From assembly GCA_964586835.1 (NCBI GenBank), contig CAZPIC010000005.1, forward strand, positions 1 through 64,000: DNA of 64,000 nt. The letters run 5' to 3'. The stretch comes from CAZLYF01 sp964586835 (lineage in GTDB: Bacteria > Bacillota > Clostridia > Christensenellales > Aristaeellaceae). The translations under genes and the position numbers were made by a program. Shown piece by piece: positions 18,386-27,740 of the stretch. Under the pieces are notes generated by a model that worked only from the letters and a program-made list of their open reading frames with translations, was not told where the DNA came from and did no database searches. Numbering within the stretch: the stretch's first letter is position 1; every line of letters starts with the position of its first letter.

Positions 18386-18414
18386 ATACTACCTTGAGCG
18401 AGGTATGATGTCAA
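18386..18414 (-). promoter_or_regulatory. Promoter of the mannosidase ABC operon
   Basis: On the minus strand TTGACA (18409-18414) is a perfect -35. A 17-base spacer separates it from TAGTAT (18386-18391), a four-of-six -10 box. The leader to the first start codon is about 60 bases. Confidence 0.7.
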
Positions 18415-18888
18415 CGTGCAAATACAGAAGATATTAAATGAATTTGGTTGATAAGCGTGGGAAATTGCCCAACACGGCTAAATGATCCAGAAGCAGGGCG
18501 AATATGATGAAATTTGCTCTATGAAGACTTGGCGTCACCCGGTGATTGCTGCACGATAAAAGAATAGGAGACGCGCCTGATGTCCAGACAGGGTTTTGCA
18601 GGGAAGCGGGATAGTCTTTCTTGCATAGAAGCTGTGCCATGAACCTTCCGCTGTGTTGAGAGAGCTTGCGCTGGTCAACTCCCGAGAGAGAAGAACGGGT
18701 AGGTGCTGTGGCGCGAGCCGCCAGCCGTGGTTTGTGAAGGAAGGCGTGGCGTGAGCGCCATTGGAGATAGATCCCTTCCATGGAGGAGCCGCGACCGTGA
18801 GAGGGCACTCAGAAAAACGCCCATGCCAGAGGCACCGGCGGAACGTTTTGCCCTATGATTTTGTCGGTCCCTTTTGTAAGAGGGTTGC
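18415..18888. other. Intergenic region without a recognisable gene
   Basis: About 470 bases between the mannosidase-operon promoter and the end of the URO-D-family gene. The reverse-strand frame 18434-18808 has no ribosome binding site, no motif and atypical composition, so it is not called a gene. Confidence 0.45.
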
Positions 18889-19917
18889 CTATGAAAAGGC
18901 CTGGTACACCGCGATCAGGTTCTCGGGTGGTATGTCAGGTTGAAACAGATGGGTGGGTGCCAGTACATACCCAGGTCCTAACAGAGAAAAATAGCGCCTT
19001 GCCTCGCGCTTGACATCCTCTTCTGAAGCAAAGGGAAGCAGGCCTTGCACATCCATGCCTCCATGGAAGCAGATCTGCCCACGGTACCTGGCCAAAGCTT
19101 CCGGGCGCATCTCGCTGCCCACCGGCTGCAGGGGGTTGAGAAAATCTACTCCTGCACGGATCAGGCCGGGGATGAAGCTGCTGATATCGCCACAGGAGTG
19201 AAAGAGCGCGAAGGCGCTGAAGCTGTGCACAAGATCCACCATCTCCTTGATGTAGGGGAAAACAAATTCATCGAACATGCGTGTCGAGATCAAAGGGCCG
19301 CGCTGACTGCCTAAGTCGCTGATGATCAGGAACAGGTCAATGCGCCCGCCGCTTGCCTCCCAGGCTCTACGGTAATCCTCCAGATAGAAATCCGTGAAGC
19401 GGCGGCTAAGCCACTGGATCCATTCTGGATTTTCGTAGAGGTCGAGCAATGCGTTTTCCAGTCCACGCACCAGGAGGGGCCGTTGCCAGACGTCAGCAAA
19501 CCCATAGCGCACAGCGCAGCCTCTGCTCCGGATTTCCCGACATTGGTTTTCCAGACTGCTGTAATCAAAGGCGTCGTTGTCTGGCCAGGGAAAGGCCTGG
19601 ATTTCAGCGAAACTGTTGGCTTGTGACAGAGCCCCGGGAAGGTCAGAGCGCATGTGGCCATATTCCGTTTGCTGGACCCTGTAACGCTCTCCCCAGTAGT
19701 TCTGTCGCACACCATCATCCAGGCAAAGCTCAGGGGGCTCAGGAACGACAGCCTCCCGGACGTCCACCCGCATCTTATCCAGAAACTGATGCAGATCACG
19801 GTGCCCCAGATACCGAAACAAACGCTCCACTGCCGTATCTTCCGCCCAGAAATCAGCAGGGGGTCGCTCCTGTGGAAGCTGCTGCAGGGCATGAAGAAGG
19901 CGCTCCCTGCCTGTCAT
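18889..19917 (-). CDS. Uroporphyrinogen decarboxylase (URO-D)-family protein, likely methyltransferase-like
   Basis: A 342-residue TIM-barrel protein of the URO-D superfamily, which includes true haem-pathway decarboxylases and the zinc-dependent MtaA/CmuA-type corrinoid methyltransferases. The HSCGD motif (H240, C242) matches the zinc-binding HxCG of the methyltransferase branch. The C-terminal cysteine that usually completes the site is not visible; the equivalent segment reads LAPTHLFQPDIPPEN. It is therefore a divergent member, and the reaction is unknown. It is encoded about 110 bases after a ribose/galactose-type ABC importer on the same strand and probably acts on the imported compound. 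The ribosome binding site at 19917 is weak. Confidence 0.8.
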   Translation of the reverse strand: MTGRERLLHALQQLPQERPPADFWAEDTAVERLFRYLGHRDLHQFLDKMRVDVREAVVPEPPELCLDDGVRQNYWGERYRVQQTEYGHMRSDLPGALSQANSFAEIQAFPWPDNDAFDYSSLENQCREIRSRGCAVRYGFADVWQRPLLVRGLENALLDLYENPEWIQWLSRRFTDFYLEDYRRAWEASGGRIDLFLIISDLGSQRGPLISTRMFDEFVFPYIKEMVDLVHSFSAFALFHSCGDISSFIPGLIRAGVDFLNPLQPVGSEMRPEALARYRGQICFHGGMDVQGLLPFASEEDVKREARRYFSLLGPGYVLAPTHLFQPDIPPENLIAVYQAFS

Positions 19918-20026
19918 GGGGCTGCCCTAGGCAGGTGAAAGGGTTGTATTTCCCGGCCTTTTCGGAAAAGAACGGTGAAGCCCTCCGGATTACTTAGATA
20001 AAGGAGTCTCTCCGGTGCCTGGATCG

Positions 20027-21007
20027 TCATTTTTGATCCTTTTTGGACTGGAGCAGCACTGCTACCAAGATGATGGAACCTTTCACTAGCCCTGTCAGAA
20101 AGGGAGGGATACGGGCGGCGACAAGCAGGCTTTCAATCATCTGCAGGGACAGGGCGCCAAACAGAGTGCCGATGATTCGCCCCCGGCCACCCGCGAAAGA
20201 GGTCCCGCCGATGATGGCTGCTGCGATTGCGTCCAGCTCATAACTCATACCCGCTGTTGCTGCAGTGACAGAGGAGAGCCTGGAGGTAAACAGGAAGGAG
20301 GTTGTACCCACCATCAAGCCCAGCAGCATATAGATCTGCATTTTGACTTTGTTGACGTTTACTCCCGCCAATCGGGCGGACCTTTCATTGGAACCTACGG
20401 CATATACATAGCGGCCGAATTTGGTCTGGGTGGAAATGAGGGATACGATCACTGTCAGAGCCAGAAAAATGAGGGCGAGGTTGGGCATTCCCAAGGTGTA
20501 GCCCGCAGCGATCATGCGAAAGGAACCAAGGATCTGGCTGTTGACATTGAAGGGGCCGCCCTGACCAAGCTGGACGATGATAGAGCGGAAGATGGAGGTC
20601 GTGGCCAGAGTAACGATGAAAGGTGCAATTTTACCTTTGGTCACGAAGAATCCGATGAAGCTGGTGAGGAGAACCGAAAATGTGAGACAAAATAACAGCA
20701 TCAGGACCGCACTGCCGGTGTGGTTGAGTACCAGAACGCCAAGCCCCGCAGTAATGGCGATGTTTGAACCGATGGACAGGTCGATCATCCCCGCGATGAT
20801 CACAAAGGTCATGCCCAATGCCAGGATTCCTTTCAGGGTGGACTGCATGATCAGCGTAGACAGGCTGGCATAACTCAGGTATCCGGGATTGATAATGACC
20901 ATAATGGCTAGAAGCAGCAGGAAGGAAAACACGAAGGTATAGTTTCTGTAGAAATGTTTGACGCTGTCTAGTACGTTTGCGCGGCGCGCAAGGGTTGTTT
21001 CGCTCAT
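20027..21007 (-). CDS. ABC transporter permease, ribose/galactose (RbsC) type
   Basis: A 326-residue membrane permease of the CUT2/branched type with about 8-10 spans. It has the family blocks LALGMTFVIIAGMIDLSIGS and YAVGSNERSARLAGVNV, followed by the GGTSFAGGRGRIIGT segment. Its ATG overlaps the ATPase stop by four bases (21004-21007), after ACGGAGGTGGCTC. It forms one importer with the ATPase and binding protein upstream. Confidence 0.93.
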   Translation of the reverse strand: MSETTLARRANVLDSVKHFYRNYTFVFSFLLLLAIMVIINPGYLSYASLSTLIMQSTLKGILALGMTFVIIAGMIDLSIGSNIAITAGLGVLVLNHTGSAVLMLLFCLTFSVLLTSFIGFFVTKGKIAPFIVTLATTSIFRSIIVQLGQGGPFNVNSQILGSFRMIAAGYTLGMPNLALIFLALTVIVSLISTQTKFGRYVYAVGSNERSARLAGVNVNKVKMQIYMLLGLMVGTTSFLFTSRLSSVTAATAGMSYELDAIAAAIIGGTSFAGGRGRIIGTLFGALSLQMIESLLVAARIPPFLTGLVKGSIILVAVLLQSKKDQK

Positions 21008-22500
21008 TGAGCCACCTCCGTATTTGCGCCTGTGGAGAAATACATCACATTGACTTCGTTGAGATCTTTACGATCCAGCTCCGCGTTGATCCTGCCCTTG
21101 TACATCACCAGGCAACGATCGCTCACGCGGTAAATCTCGGGAAATTCGGAACTGAAAAGGATGACGCTTTTTCCATCCCGTACCAGGTCATCAATGAGTT
21201 TGTATACCTCAAATTTTGCACCCACATCGACCCCCTGGGTGGGATTGTCCAGGATGAAGACCTCCGCTTCTGTTTCCAACCATCGGGCTAGAATGACTTT
21301 TTGCTGGTTGCCGCCGGAGAGGGAGGTGATATAGTGGTCGGGGGCACCGTACTTGATGGCGGTAATATTGACCATTTTTTGAAAGCGGCTTAAGTCCTCT
21401 TTCTTTCGGATGAGCAGTCTTTTATGGGACTTGACATAATACGCGATAGACGCGTTATTGAGGATAGATAGGTCCGGCAGGATGGAACGCTCCTTGCGGC
21501 TCCGCGGCACCATGCCCACTCCGGCTTTCATCACCGAGCTGATGCTGTGCAGGCTCAGAGGTTCGCCTTTGAACCTGATGCGCCCTTCTGTCAGCCGGCG
21601 CGCTCCAAAGAGGCATTCGGACAGTTCTCCACGCCCGTCGCCGAAAAGCCCGGTAATGGCCACGACTTCACCGCGCCTGATCTGAAAGGAGACGTCCCTG
21701 AAGAAGGGTTCGCAGGAAATGCTCTCCACCTCGAAGTGCACCTCATCCGAATGGACCGAACGGCTATGGCTCGTCTGTACCACTCTGCGGCCAACCAGCA
21801 GGTCGGTCATCCGCTGTTCATCAATGTCTTTGAAGTCCCCGCTCTGAATGAACCTTCCATCCCGTAACACGGTGTAGCGGTCGCATACCGCGAAGAGCTC
21901 TGGCATTTTGTGAGAGATATAGATCAGGCTCACGCCGTCGTCGCGCAGTTTACGCATCAGGTTAAACAGAACCTCGATCTCCTTATTGGTCAGCGAGGTC
22001 GTAGGTTCGTCCATGATGATCAAACGGGCATCAAACATGAGGGACTTGGCGATTTCTACCAGCTGTTTGCGCGAAGGGTCCAAGTCCCGGACCAGGCAAC
22101 AGGGGTCGATGTCCAAGTTCATCCTCTTCAGCAGCACGCCGCATGCCCGAATCATCTTCTTTTTATCAAGGGTGCCGTTTTTCTTGGTGTATTCTTGTGC
22201 CAAGAAGATGTTTTCATAGACTCTCAAATCCTCAATGACGCTGAGTTCCTGGTGGATAAAGCGGATGCCATGCCGGAGCATCTTCTGCATGCTGACGTCC
22301 GTGATTTCCTGGTCGTCAATGAAAAATTTTCCGGAAGCAGGCTTCAAAATACCCGCCAAGATGTTCATCAGCGTGGTCTTGCCCGCGCCGTTTTCACCCA
22401 GCAACCCATGGATTTCTCTGTCACCGACGGTAAAATCCACATCGATCAGCGCCTGGAAGGCTCCGAAAAACATGGAAATGCATTCCATCCTCAGGTTCAT
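21004..22500 (-). CDS. ABC transporter ATP-binding protein, RbsA/MglA type
   Basis: A 498-residue double ATPase for a CUT2 sugar importer. The first half has Walker A GENGAGKTTLMN, a signature-like DPSRKQLVEIAKSL and Walker B LIIMDEPTTSL. The second half has a degenerate Walker A (FGDGRGELSECLFG), a perfect LSGGNQQKVILARW signature and Walker B VFILDNPTQGVDVG. The start is ATG 22500, preceded by AGGAGCAGCACA; the frame extends upstream through a hairpin and is not coding there. Confidence 0.93.
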   Translation of the reverse strand: MNLRMECISMFFGAFQALIDVDFTVGDREIHGLLGENGAGKTTLMNILAGILKPASGKFFIDDQEITDVSMQKMLRHGIRFIHQELSVIEDLRVYENIFLAQEYTKKNGTLDKKKMIRACGVLLKRMNLDIDPCCLVRDLDPSRKQLVEIAKSLMFDARLIIMDEPTTSLTNKEIEVLFNLMRKLRDDGVSLIYISHKMPELFAVCDRYTVLRDGRFIQSGDFKDIDEQRMTDLLVGRRVVQTSHSRSVHSDEVHFEVESISCEPFFRDVSFQIRRGEVVAITGLFGDGRGELSECLFGARRLTEGRIRFKGEPLSLHSISSVMKAGVGMVPRSRKERSILPDLSILNNASIAYYVKSHKRLLIRKKEDLSRFQKMVNITAIKYGAPDHYITSLSGGNQQKVILARWLETEAEVFILDNPTQGVDVGAKFEVYKLIDDLVRDGKSVILFSSEFPEIYRVSDRCLVMYKGRINAELDRKDLNEVNVMYFSTGANTEVAQ

Positions 22501-22539
22501 TGTGCTGCTCCTGTTGTCCAAAACAAAGCAGCCAAGGGA

Positions 22540-22567
22540 CATCCCGGCAACCTGAGCCGCCGGGATG
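22540..22567 (-). promoter_or_regulatory. Intercistronic stem-loop after the CUT2 binding-protein gene
   Basis: CATCCCGGC (22540-22548) pairs with GCCGGGATG (22559-22567) around a 10-base loop. It fills the gap between the binding-protein stop and the ATPase ribosome binding site, as at 17014-17045 and 38297-38338. Confidence 0.6.
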
Positions 22568-22590
22568 CCGGTCCTGGCATGCGATGCCAA

Positions 22591-23607
22591 TCAGTACTTT
22601 ACTTCAATATCCGTGAGGCTGTCCGGGTTGTCCAGGTAATGCTGGAAGTTGTCCAGCGTCACTTCCACGTACCCTATTTTTACCTGCGTGGGCACTTCTT
22701 TGCCATTGACAACGTCATAGCCTACGGCCATGCCATAATCAGTCACGCTGGGGGGCACATACACGACCCTGTGGATGATATCGAACTTTTCCTTGAGATC
22801 CTTTGTGACGGCGACGGTAGCCATGTCTGCGCCCATGCCAGCCAGTGCCTTGATGTTCTCAAGGGTTGCGGGACCTCTGTAGTCCTGCATCGCGTCAAAG
22901 ATACCCAGAGTGATCTCGCCATCATGGGTGAAAATGGCATCCAGGGATTCGATCAGGCTCTGTGGGCTGTCGATGAGGAAGCTTTGCATGTAGTCCATGC
23001 TCTTGGCACGCTGCCAGTCAGTGGAAAAGCTCTGGACGATTTCGATATTCTCGTGCTTTGCCTCGTTGAAGCCATCGCTGCGCATGGTGGAGGCGGTGGA
23101 CATGTCGCCTTTGAATTCAAGGATCTGAATCTTTTCGCCCGCGTCGAGCCTATCTTTGAAAAACTCATTGAGAAAGCGCGCAGAGGAGGCTCCGTACTCT
23201 ACGTTGTCCATGTCTACTTCGGACACCGGCACGATGTCGGCGATCAGGCGGTCAAACACCACCAGGGGGATGCCCGCATCAATCACTTTCTGTGCGCCGG
23301 CGCGCAGATCATCGCCGTTGTGCGGCCACAGGACAATCGTATCTACCTTTTCGTTGATCAAGGTGTCGAGCTGGTTGTTCTGTTCCGAGGGATCCGCAGA
23401 GGTCAGCAGGCGGGGCTCAACGCCCGGATTATCTGCCTTCCCGGCTTCCAGGCCTGTCTGGGCGAACTGTATCGCGGCCGCCATGAAGCCGTGCGTGGCA
23501 TTAGGCATGACAAAGCAAAGTTGCTTGTCGCCCTCTGCCGCGCTTGCGATGCTGGTCAGGGCCAGCATCATGGTGAGTACCAGTAGGATCGAGAGCAGTC
23601 TTTTCAT
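22591..23607 (-). CDS. Periplasmic-type sugar-binding protein (CUT2, family 4)
   Basis: A 338-residue ribose/galactose-type binding protein. Residues 1-23 form a signal peptide (MKRLLSILLVLTMMLALTSI) without a lipobox. The first lobe has PNATHGFMAAAIQFAQTGLEAG split near residue 40 and KVDTIVLWPHNGDDL. The hinge segment PLVVFDRLI is typical. The ATG at 23607 follows ATGGAGGAGAAAC. It heads a four-gene operon: binding protein, ATPase, permease and URO-D-family enzyme. The exact ligand cannot be told. Confidence 0.9.
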   Translation of the reverse strand: MKRLLSILLVLTMMLALTSIASAAEGDKQLCFVMPNATHGFMAAAIQFAQTGLEAGKADNPGVEPRLLTSADPSEQNNQLDTLINEKVDTIVLWPHNGDDLRAGAQKVIDAGIPLVVFDRLIADIVPVSEVDMDNVEYGASSARFLNEFFKDRLDAGEKIQILEFKGDMSTASTMRSDGFNEAKHENIEIVQSFSTDWQRAKSMDYMQSFLIDSPQSLIESLDAIFTHDGEITLGIFDAMQDYRGPATLENIKALAGMGADMATVAVTKDLKEKFDIIHRVVYVPPSVTDYGMAVGYDVVNGKEVPTQVKIGYVEVTLDNFQHYLDNPDSLTDIEVKY

Positions 23608-24626
23608 GTTTCTCCTCCATTTTTGTTTTTGGGTTTCCGGTTTTTCAACAAAGGCTTAGCGGTTGAGGAGCTTTAGACAACGCACGTGCGCAGCGCGCAT
23701 TGCTTGGGATCGTCCCGGCCATCTTTCAGATCCTGGGTCTGTGAAAGCGGCACAAGGCCGTAAGCCTCATCGAAAACGATGATGGGGGCTGGACAAACCG
23801 CCGGGAGCTTGCAAGCCAGCTGGAGGAAAGCCCGATCCTTCAATGGTTCTGGTCTTGCACGTTGCAGAAAAATACCGTTACGGCGAAGGCAGGGCTGCAG
23901 CATTTTCAACAGGGATTCTAGCGCCGCATCTTACAGTATCGACTGACAGAAGTCAATCGCCTGTGCCAGGCTTCCCGAGCCTGACAAGAGCCTTCAGTGA
24001 AGAAACAAGGAGAGGCGCTGGAGATCTGCGATAATCATCATTTGGGAGAGTCCCAGCTGATGCGGTGGTTCAGGTGTATTAGTCCGCCATGGTACGAAAG
24101 GCACCGACGAGGAGATCAATTGTCTGGGCTCCCATCGTCCTTTGTGCGACAGTGGTTCTGTTTGGTGGGCACACGACGGAACCCAGGCAGGGCGTGGTCG
24201 GGGCCAAAGGGCGGCAAGCCCGTATGCGTATGATTCATCGAATCCGTTCAGATATCTACGAAGGACGCAGACAACAAGCTGTAAGCTTCTCACTTACAAG
24301 TCAACTTGGTTTTATCGGTTGACCAGTACCTGCCGGTCTGCTATCGGTGCAGCGGAGTGAGCTTCCATAAAGAAGCGAGCATGAAGCCAGCTGACAAATA
24401 CTGGATTTCTGTCTTCAAGATCCTGGAGAAAGCCTGCCTCATCATCATGCGTTGCCGGGTCAAACCGACCCGCAGGATCATCGGCAAAAGGAATCGGACG
24501 CAACTGTTTTGGCAGCTTGATTGCTTTGGCCTTGCTGTTGATTTTTATTCCGGTGTGTTTGGCCTCTTCCTTTAGCAACTTCACTCTCTATTTGCTGCGC
24601 ATCCAAAAATGGCTGTGCTGTGAACC
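23608..24626. other. One-kilobase intergenic region of unclear origin
   Basis: The upstream region of the CUT2 operon includes the palindrome CGCACGTGCG at 23681-23690, a possible regulatory site. The rest has only short frames without ribosome binding sites. Reverse-strand frames 23994-24293 and 24312-24584 contain stretches that look protein-like, but I cannot place either in a family. Decayed mobile DNA is a reasonable guess. No RNA gene was seen. Confidence 0.4.
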
Positions 24627-25346
24627 TCAGCGCCATTGCATCAGCGCCTCGTTGAACACCTCTTCCACCCTTTCCCTGGGCTGATGAAAGTAAACCAGAC
24701 CGTGGCCTGGCAACATGAGGTCCATATCCACACGGGCCAAGCGCCGCAGGGAGTCCAGATAGACGCGCTTGTCAAAGTCAATGGAGCCATCCCAACCGAA
24801 AAATCCTCCCAGCAGCGTGCCGATGACATCGCCGCTGAGCACGATGTTCCGTTCTTGCCAGCGGAAGCGGAAAGCTGTACAGCCACGAGTATGGCCTGGC
24901 AGGTGCAAGGCTTCAAACTGCATGCCCAGCACCACCGGAGTGTCGCCATCCTGAAGAGGGTGGCTGACTTTGCAGGGATGGAAGTGTCGATGATACAGAT
25001 ACCCGGCACAGCGCTCGTCCCCAGAGCCGATGGCATCAGCTGTCTCCTTATGAGCATAGAGCGCTACACCCATGGCGGAGAGACGGTGCGCTCCGCCGGC
25101 GTGATCCAGGTGTGCATGGGTGAGCAGGCAGGCTTTGATGTCGGCGGGGTTAAGCCCCCAAAGCTGCAGGTTGTCAAAGATCTGTGGCAGTGTATCCCCA
25201 TTTCCGCAGTCCATCAGAATCAGTCCTTCCGCAGTTTTCAGGACATAGGTATTGCAGTCGCGGTAGTCTGGCGAGAGAAAGCCCCCTGCAACAGTCAAAC
25301 CGTTCAGGCTTCCGCCCGCCTGATAAAGCCCCGGTAGAATCTGCAT
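24627..25346 (-). CDS. Metallo-beta-lactamase-fold hydrolase
   Basis: A 239-residue cytoplasmic MBL-fold enzyme. The metal-binding THAHLDH motif gives H77, H79, D81 and H82. Later ligands are seen in HLPGHTRG, LSGDVIG and LPGHG, consistent with a two-metal site as in glyoxalase II-like and lactonase-like members. The substrate cannot be inferred. It begins one base after the preceding URO-D-family gene, so the two are translated together and probably act in one pathway. Confidence 0.87.
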   Translation of the reverse strand: MQILPGLYQAGGSLNGLTVAGGFLSPDYRDCNTYVLKTAEGLILMDCGNGDTLPQIFDNLQLWGLNPADIKACLLTHAHLDHAGGAHRLSAMGVALYAHKETADAIGSGDERCAGYLYHRHFHPCKVSHPLQDGDTPVVLGMQFEALHLPGHTRGCTAFRFRWQERNIVLSGDVIGTLLGGFFGWDGSIDFDKRVYLDSLRRLARVDMDLMLPGHGLVYFHQPRERVEEVFNEALMQWR

Positions 25347-25347
25347 T

Positions 25348-26364
25348 TTAAATCCCCGTCATGTATAGCATTTTATCCATCAGCAACAGGTTTTCCTCGG
25401 GAGCCGCAGCCGGGATTTCGCACCCAGCCGCGATGCAGGAGAGGCTGTTTCCCGCGGCGATGCAGTCGGATACGGCCTTGCGTACGGTCTTTTCATTTCC
25501 TTTGAGCATGACGTTGACCGGATCCATGTTCCCGTTGATGGAGATGGGATGTCCGGTGTACAACCTGACGGCGGCACCATAGTCCACCATCCAGTCGACA
25601 TCCATGATGTCGGGTGCGACCCTGTCACGAATGAGGGTCAGCAGAGGAGTGGTGTTGCCACAAATGTGCAGTTTCACCTTCGCGCCCAGGCTTTGAATGT
25701 ACCTGACTAGCCTACTGTCATACTCGAGGGCGTACTCCTCATACAGCGAAGGCCCCACCAGAGAGGCCACCGCATTGCCCACACCGATGAAGTCGGCGCC
25801 AGCGTCTATCTGCGCCTTCGCGAAACGACAGGCGCTCTCAAGGATGATTTCCATGGCATCCGGGAGATAGTCTTCCTCGTCCGCAAGGTCCAGCATCAGA
25901 AGATTGACGCTGCGCAGGTCCGCCAGCTCAGCCAACACGCCCTCAACCCAGCCAATGACCGGATATTCTTTGCCGACCCGCAAGCAGAGCTCCTCTACGG
26001 CGCGGACACGGTCCAGGGTTCGGGGGCTGTTAAGGGGGTTGAAGGGCCGCAGCCTGCTTGCATCGGACGGTTCTTTCAGGAGAGGCTCCCGGCTGAAGGG
26101 CACCCCGTTCTTTGGGAATTCCACCACAGCGCCAAAGGCGGAGGCTTCCCGCATGGGGTCGGAGATCGCGCTCACAGCATCCATGCCGAATCGTTCAGCG
26201 CAGATCAGGTTGCCTTCCACAAGCTTCCGGTAGTCCTGTACATATTCCGCGTAGCTTACCCCAGCCATGCGGGCTACCGTCGCCATGAAGATATTGAGAT
26301 TGGGAATCTTGTCCACCGGCTTTCCTTCCAGCCGGGCGTAAAGCCGTTCCTTGGAAGTCATCAT
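25348..26364 (-). CDS. URO-D-family protein, probable zinc-dependent corrinoid methyltransferase (MtaA-like)
   Basis: A 338-residue URO-D superfamily protein. It has KLHICGNT with H233 and C235 and a C-terminal AAGCEIPAAAPEENL segment supplying a third cysteine. Together these match the zinc site of MtaA/MtbA-type methylcobamide:CoM methyltransferase relatives. Unlike the copy at 18889-19917, the full zinc triad is visible. The start at ATG 26364 follows AGGAGGGTGCGCAGC. No corrinoid protein gene is nearby, so a role in methyl transfer is family-based inference. It is followed at once by an MBL hydrolase and preceded by a histidine phosphatase and FAD oxidoreductases on the same strand. Confidence 0.82.
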   Translation of the reverse strand: MMTSKERLYARLEGKPVDKIPNLNIFMATVARMAGVSYAEYVQDYRKLVEGNLICAERFGMDAVSAISDPMREASAFGAVVEFPKNGVPFSREPLLKEPSDASRLRPFNPLNSPRTLDRVRAVEELCLRVGKEYPVIGWVEGVLAELADLRSVNLLMLDLADEEDYLPDAMEIILESACRFAKAQIDAGADFIGVGNAVASLVGPSLYEEYALEYDSRLVRYIQSLGAKVKLHICGNTTPLLTLIRDRVAPDIMDVDWMVDYGAAVRLYTGHPISINGNMDPVNVMLKGNEKTVRKAVSDCIAAGNSLSCIAAGCEIPAAAPEENLLLMDKMLYMTGI

Positions 26365-26560
26365 GCTGCGCACCCTCCTGGTTTTGATTGACAGCCTGTA
26401 TATCGCCCCGGGACAAGAACACGCCTTACCCAACGGAGCATGAGATCGGTATGATTATAATCCGTGGGGCGCGGGAAAGACAAGACTCAGAGCCCTGAGG
26501 GCCTGAAAATGGCGTTGCGCCGGCAGGCTTCGTGGCCTGCTGGATATCTCCAACCTAAGC

Positions 26561-27685
26561 TCAGAGCACCGGAACCTCGGGTCCCTGTACGATGATATGG
26601 ATCCGGAAAAACCCCTCATGGCCTGGAACGGGCTCATGAGGAAAGCGTGAAAGCAGTATCTTTTCTGCCTCATTGCGGGGCGCTGGGAGGGCGACACAGG
26701 GTTTTTCCATCCGTCGTGCCAGATGAAATGCATGTCCCAGTGGCTGCTGGTCGAAGGCTTGCTTTTGCAGCGAGTCTTCCATATACAATGCGCTAATCAC
26801 GCCATGCGTTTCAGACAGCGGATGCTGCGATGCAAGGGCGACCAGGCCCTTAAGCTCCCCGCCCAGGGAAAAGAAGGCGGCATGCGCGGGGTGGCGGCTG
26901 AGTTCTTCCCGGATCTGCACGAGGGATTCCTGCACCTGAGGGGCTTCACCAAGGCCATTCGCTCTGGCACGAAGGAGCAGGACCAGCTTTTCCTCGTCAC
27001 GAGGAAGGACGCAGTCATCCACTGCCATGTTGATGCTCTCGCCGGCGATGCCGTGCCACGGTCGCTGTAGTGAGGCAGACAGGTGCGAGCTGTCAGCGGT
27101 GAAGCCGACAGAAATGTGATGTTCATCTTTGGCCGTCAGCATACTGACGGCTGTGTTGTCTCCGTATTCGATCTCTCGCATGCGTTCCCTGGGCAGGCCT
27201 GCGACCGTGCACAGCAACACGCGCAGCGAATCAGCGTGGGTGACGACCACGGCTGTTCCCTTGCCTGTTTCGCGGATCACGCGACGGATTCCTTCGAGCA
27301 TGCGGTCACGGATGACTTCGAAGCGGTCTCCTCCTGGGATGCACGCTGCCCAAGGGGTACGGACCCATGTTTCATACTCCTGAGGGTAACGCCTTGGGAC
27401 GTTTCCGCAAGGGAGGTCTTCCCACAAGCCCGCGCTGGCTTCCCGAAAGAACATGCGCAGCCTGACTGAAAGCCCGTGATGTTCGGCGATGCTACGGGCA
27501 GTCATGCGCGCACGGTACGAATCACTGCTGTATATTCTGTCAATGGGGATGTCAGCGAAGCGACGGCTGACTGCCCTGTTTTGTTCCATCCCCTTGCTCG
27601 TGACAATCCCGTCAAATGCCCCCTGATTTCGGCGGCACGCGTTTCCTTCCGATTCGCAGTGGCGTACGAGGTAGATCGTTGTCAT
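26561..27685 (-). CDS. Histidine phosphatase with C-terminal GNAT-like domain
   Basis: A 374-residue protein. Residues 1-185 are a phosphoglycerate-mutase-like histidine phosphatase, with catalytic H9 in LVRHCESEGN, E82 in REASAGLWE and the second catalytic H150 in VVVTHADSLR. Stand-alone members are about 190-210 residues. Here residues from about 205 to 374 form an added domain whose order (GGELKGLVALAS, ISALYMEDSLQKQ, LGHAFHLARR, LPAPRNEAEKILLSRF) resembles a GNAT acetyltransferase. That second assignment is tentative. The ATG at 27685 follows AAGGAGAGCTGC. It lies 55 bases after the DUF1667 gene. The substrate is unknown. Confidence 0.8.
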   Translation of the reverse strand: MTTIYLVRHCESEGNACRRNQGAFDGIVTSKGMEQNRAVSRRFADIPIDRIYSSDSYRARMTARSIAEHHGLSVRLRMFFREASAGLWEDLPCGNVPRRYPQEYETWVRTPWAACIPGGDRFEVIRDRMLEGIRRVIRETGKGTAVVVTHADSLRVLLCTVAGLPRERMREIEYGDNTAVSMLTAKDEHHISVGFTADSSHLSASLQRPWHGIAGESINMAVDDCVLPRDEEKLVLLLRARANGLGEAPQVQESLVQIREELSRHPAHAAFFSLGGELKGLVALASQHPLSETHGVISALYMEDSLQKQAFDQQPLGHAFHLARRMEKPCVALPAPRNEAEKILLSRFPHEPVPGHEGFFRIHIIVQGPEVPVL

Positions 27686-27740
27686 GCAGCTCTCCTTCTT
27701 ATGCGTTTTTGCGGACGCGCAACGAAGCCTCACGGACTCG

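Noticed and set aside
21910..23586. A 558-codon plus-strand open frame
   Set aside because: It is antisense to the CUT2 ATPase and binding-protein genes and crosses their junction. It has no ribosome binding site or motif.
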